A DNA stretch of 24,922 bases from Faecousia sp. Lineage in GTDB: Bacteria > Bacillota > Clostridia > Oscillospirales > Oscillospiraceae. The stretch lies in the NCBI GenBank assembly GCA_029258495.1, contig JARHYV010000123.1:1-24922 (forward strand). Reading direction: 5' to 3'. The translations under genes and the position numbers were made by a program. The notes below the pieces were generated by a model. That model made no database searches. It was given only the letters and a program-made list of their open reading frames with translations, and was not told the origin of the DNA. Positions within the stretch are counted from its first letter, which is position 1. Each line of letters begins with the position of its first letter. Below are positions 23,903 to 24,922 of the stretch, in pieces.

Positions 23903-24601
23903 TTAGTTGTTCTTGTTGACAATCCGTGTTTCCACTGAACCGTCGGTCAGATCAATGAACCGCGTGTACAGGCTAACCTTGTTTTCTTCATTCAGGTTTT
24001 CCCAAATCTCATTGGTAAAGGATTCGATATCCCCATCCACCGCGATCAGCTTGGGCTCTCCGGCAAAGGAGGGCAGCGGATCGCCGTCGTTCTGATAGGT
24101 GTGGATAAAGTGTCCGGTGCCGGCCTTGGGTGCATCATAGGTGAATACATTGCGGACACAGCAGCCGGGGTCGCCGTCAAAGCTCTTCAGGATAGAAAGC
24201 ATATAGTTTCCTTCCGGGAACACTACACCGGAAATCCTGGGGGTGTAGTTGGGCGCATCCGGCTCAAACTCCCGCTGCATCAGCGCAGGCAGATAACCCT
24301 CACCTGCCGCCATCGTGTCGCGGATGGTATCGGTCTGGTCACCGTTGGTCACAATCGTTCCCTGAGGAAGAACGCGAACCGGGTGGTAGATGATCAATGA
24401 AGGATCGACCATCTTGCTGGGATCATGAGCCTGCGTGCGGATCCCGTCCTCCGTTTCCACAAAAACACGGTTGCGGCTGTTCACGCTGCGACCCATAATG
24501 AAATAGGCGATGACAGCCTTCTTATTGTCAGCGCTCCTTCCCAGAACAATTCCCCGTCCGGGATAAGCATTTTCTTTCAGCAGGTTGGAAAGATCGAACA
24601 T
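23903..24601 (-). CDS. purO: PurO-type IMP cyclohydrolase
   Basis: A 232-residue protein resembling the IMP_cyclohyd (PurO) family, first characterised in archaea and also found in Clostridia. Conserved-looking segments are YPGRGIVLGRS, YFIMGRSVNSRNR and the later PNYTPRISG, LSILKSF and RNVFTY. PurO closes FAICAR to IMP, the last step of purine synthesis, and is unrelated to the cyclohydrolase half of PurH. The gene order supports the call: it lies directly upstream of a transformylase lacking its cyclohydrolase half. The ATG at 24601 is one base after the purN stop, with GAAAGGG in the end of purN. Identification rests on family recall plus context. Confidence 0.88.
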   Translation of the reverse strand: MFDLSNLLKENAYPGRGIVLGRSADNKKAVIAYFIMGRSVNSRNRVFVETEDGIRTQAHDPSKMVDPSLIIYHPVRVLPQGTIVTNGDQTDTIRDTMAAGEGYLPALMQREFEPDAPNYTPRISGVVFPEGNYMLSILKSFDGDPGCCVRNVFTYDAPKAGTGHFIHTYQNDGDPLPSFAGEPKLIAVDGDIESFTNEIWENLNEENKVSLYTRFIDLTDGSVETRIVNKNN

Positions 24602-24602
24602 T

Positions 24603-24922
24603 TCATTTACCCTTTCTTTCGTTGTAGAGCTTCATACTCACCATCTCAGCCGCCTGAGGAAGCAGGATCCATTCCGCCTGCTCCATGACACGGCGCTGAA
24701 GGCTCTCAGGGGTGTCCCCTTCCAAAACCTCCACTGCACGCTGTGCGATGATCGGGCCGCCATCGGGGATCTCATTCACAAAATGAACCGTTGCTCCCGT
24801 GACCTTGACCCCACGGGCAAGGGCCGCCTCATGAACCTTCAGCCCATAAAAGCCTTCTCCGCAAAAAGCCGGGATCAGGCTGGGATGGATATTCAGGATC
24901 CGGTTTGGCCATTTGCTTGTAA
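24603..24922 (-). CDS. purN: Phosphoribosylglycinamide formyltransferase, 5' part outside window
   Basis: The C-terminal 105 residues of GAR transformylase, which adds a formyl group from 10-formyl-THF to GAR. Visible are NIHPSLIPAFCGEGFYGLKV with its IHPS motif, then GATVHFVNEIPDGGPIIAQ with the catalytic-loop His and Asp context, and a helical end ERKGK. The beginning, including the early catalytic Asn-His region, lies beyond position 24922. The stop (24603-24605) is separated by one base from the IMP cyclohydrolase start, so it belongs to the same operon. The frame is open to the window edge. Confidence 0.94.
   Translation of the reverse strand, partial: TSKWPNRILNIHPSLIPAFCGEGFYGLKVHEAALARGVKVTGATVHFVNEIPDGGPIIAQRAVEVLEGDTPESLQRRVMEQAEWILLPQAAEMVSMKLYNERKGK

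Noticed and set aside
1..24922. Mobile elements, CRISPR arrays, tRNA genes or phage defence genes
   Set aside because: I read both strands for regular direct repeats, transposase motifs and cloverleaf-like sequences and saw none; all clear genes are core or ordinary accessory functions.

Overview
The window looks like chromosomal DNA of a Gram-positive endospore-lineage Clostridia, probably a gut member of the Oscillospirales/Ruminococcaceae area; I cannot name the genus. Supporting signs are AGGAGG-type ribosome binding sites, SigA-type promoters, a lipoprotein PstS, a DnaD/DnaI-type replication initiation pair, a BofA homologue, and a purine cluster with a single-chain clostridial-type PurL and separate AICAR transformylase and PurO-type IMP cyclohydrolase genes. 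Base composition looks even across the window. I see no insertion sequence, phage gene, CRISPR array, tRNA or rRNA.

Layout. (1) 1-441, minus: a VOC/glyoxalase-like gene cut by the window edge, with a perfect-consensus promoter. (2) 688-6367, plus: a TetR-type regulator whose promoter overlaps a near-perfect inverted repeat, a terminator, then a three-gene run encoding a DUF308/HdeD-like membrane protein, an MMPL/RND-type exporter, and a secreted 738-residue protein with YhgE/Pip-like heptad repeats. A strong terminator closes this run. (3) 6524-7378, plus: a stand-alone patatin-like hydrolase. (4) 7524-11515, plus: the phosphate uptake operon pstS-pstC-pstA-pstB-phoU, preceded by candidate PhoP boxes and a perfect 31-bp dyad, and closed by a bidirectional terminator shared with the convergent nitroreductase. 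(5) 11641-13747, minus: a membrane-anchored zinc-ribbon/parvulin isomerase gene followed by the nitroreductase gene. (6) 13915-17019, minus: a four-gene replication and nucleotide-housekeeping operon (DnaD-like, DnaI-like loader, HAD phosphatase, YfbR-type deoxynucleotidase) with a good extended -10 promoter. (7) 17406-17660, plus: a small bofA-like gene whose stop codon region overlaps the end of purL tail to tail. (8) 17650-24922, minus: the end of a purine operon in the order purN (partial), purO-type, AICAR transformylase, purD, purL.

How they work together. The pst-phoU genes form one high-affinity phosphate transporter with its negative regulator. The pur genes cover GAR synthesis (PurD), GAR formylation (PurN), FGAM synthesis (PurL) and the last two steps to IMP, performed here by two separate proteins rather than bifunctional PurH. 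The DnaD/DnaI pair loads the replicative helicase, and two nucleotide or phosphate-ester hydrolases follow in the same operon. The least explained part is the TetR/DUF308/MMPL/heptad-repeat module, which looks like a self-contained, locally regulated export system of unknown substrate. The other notable arrangement is purL-bofA, where no terminator fits between the genes and the first plausible purine-operon terminator lies beyond bofA, so the purine transcript should be antisense to all of bofA.
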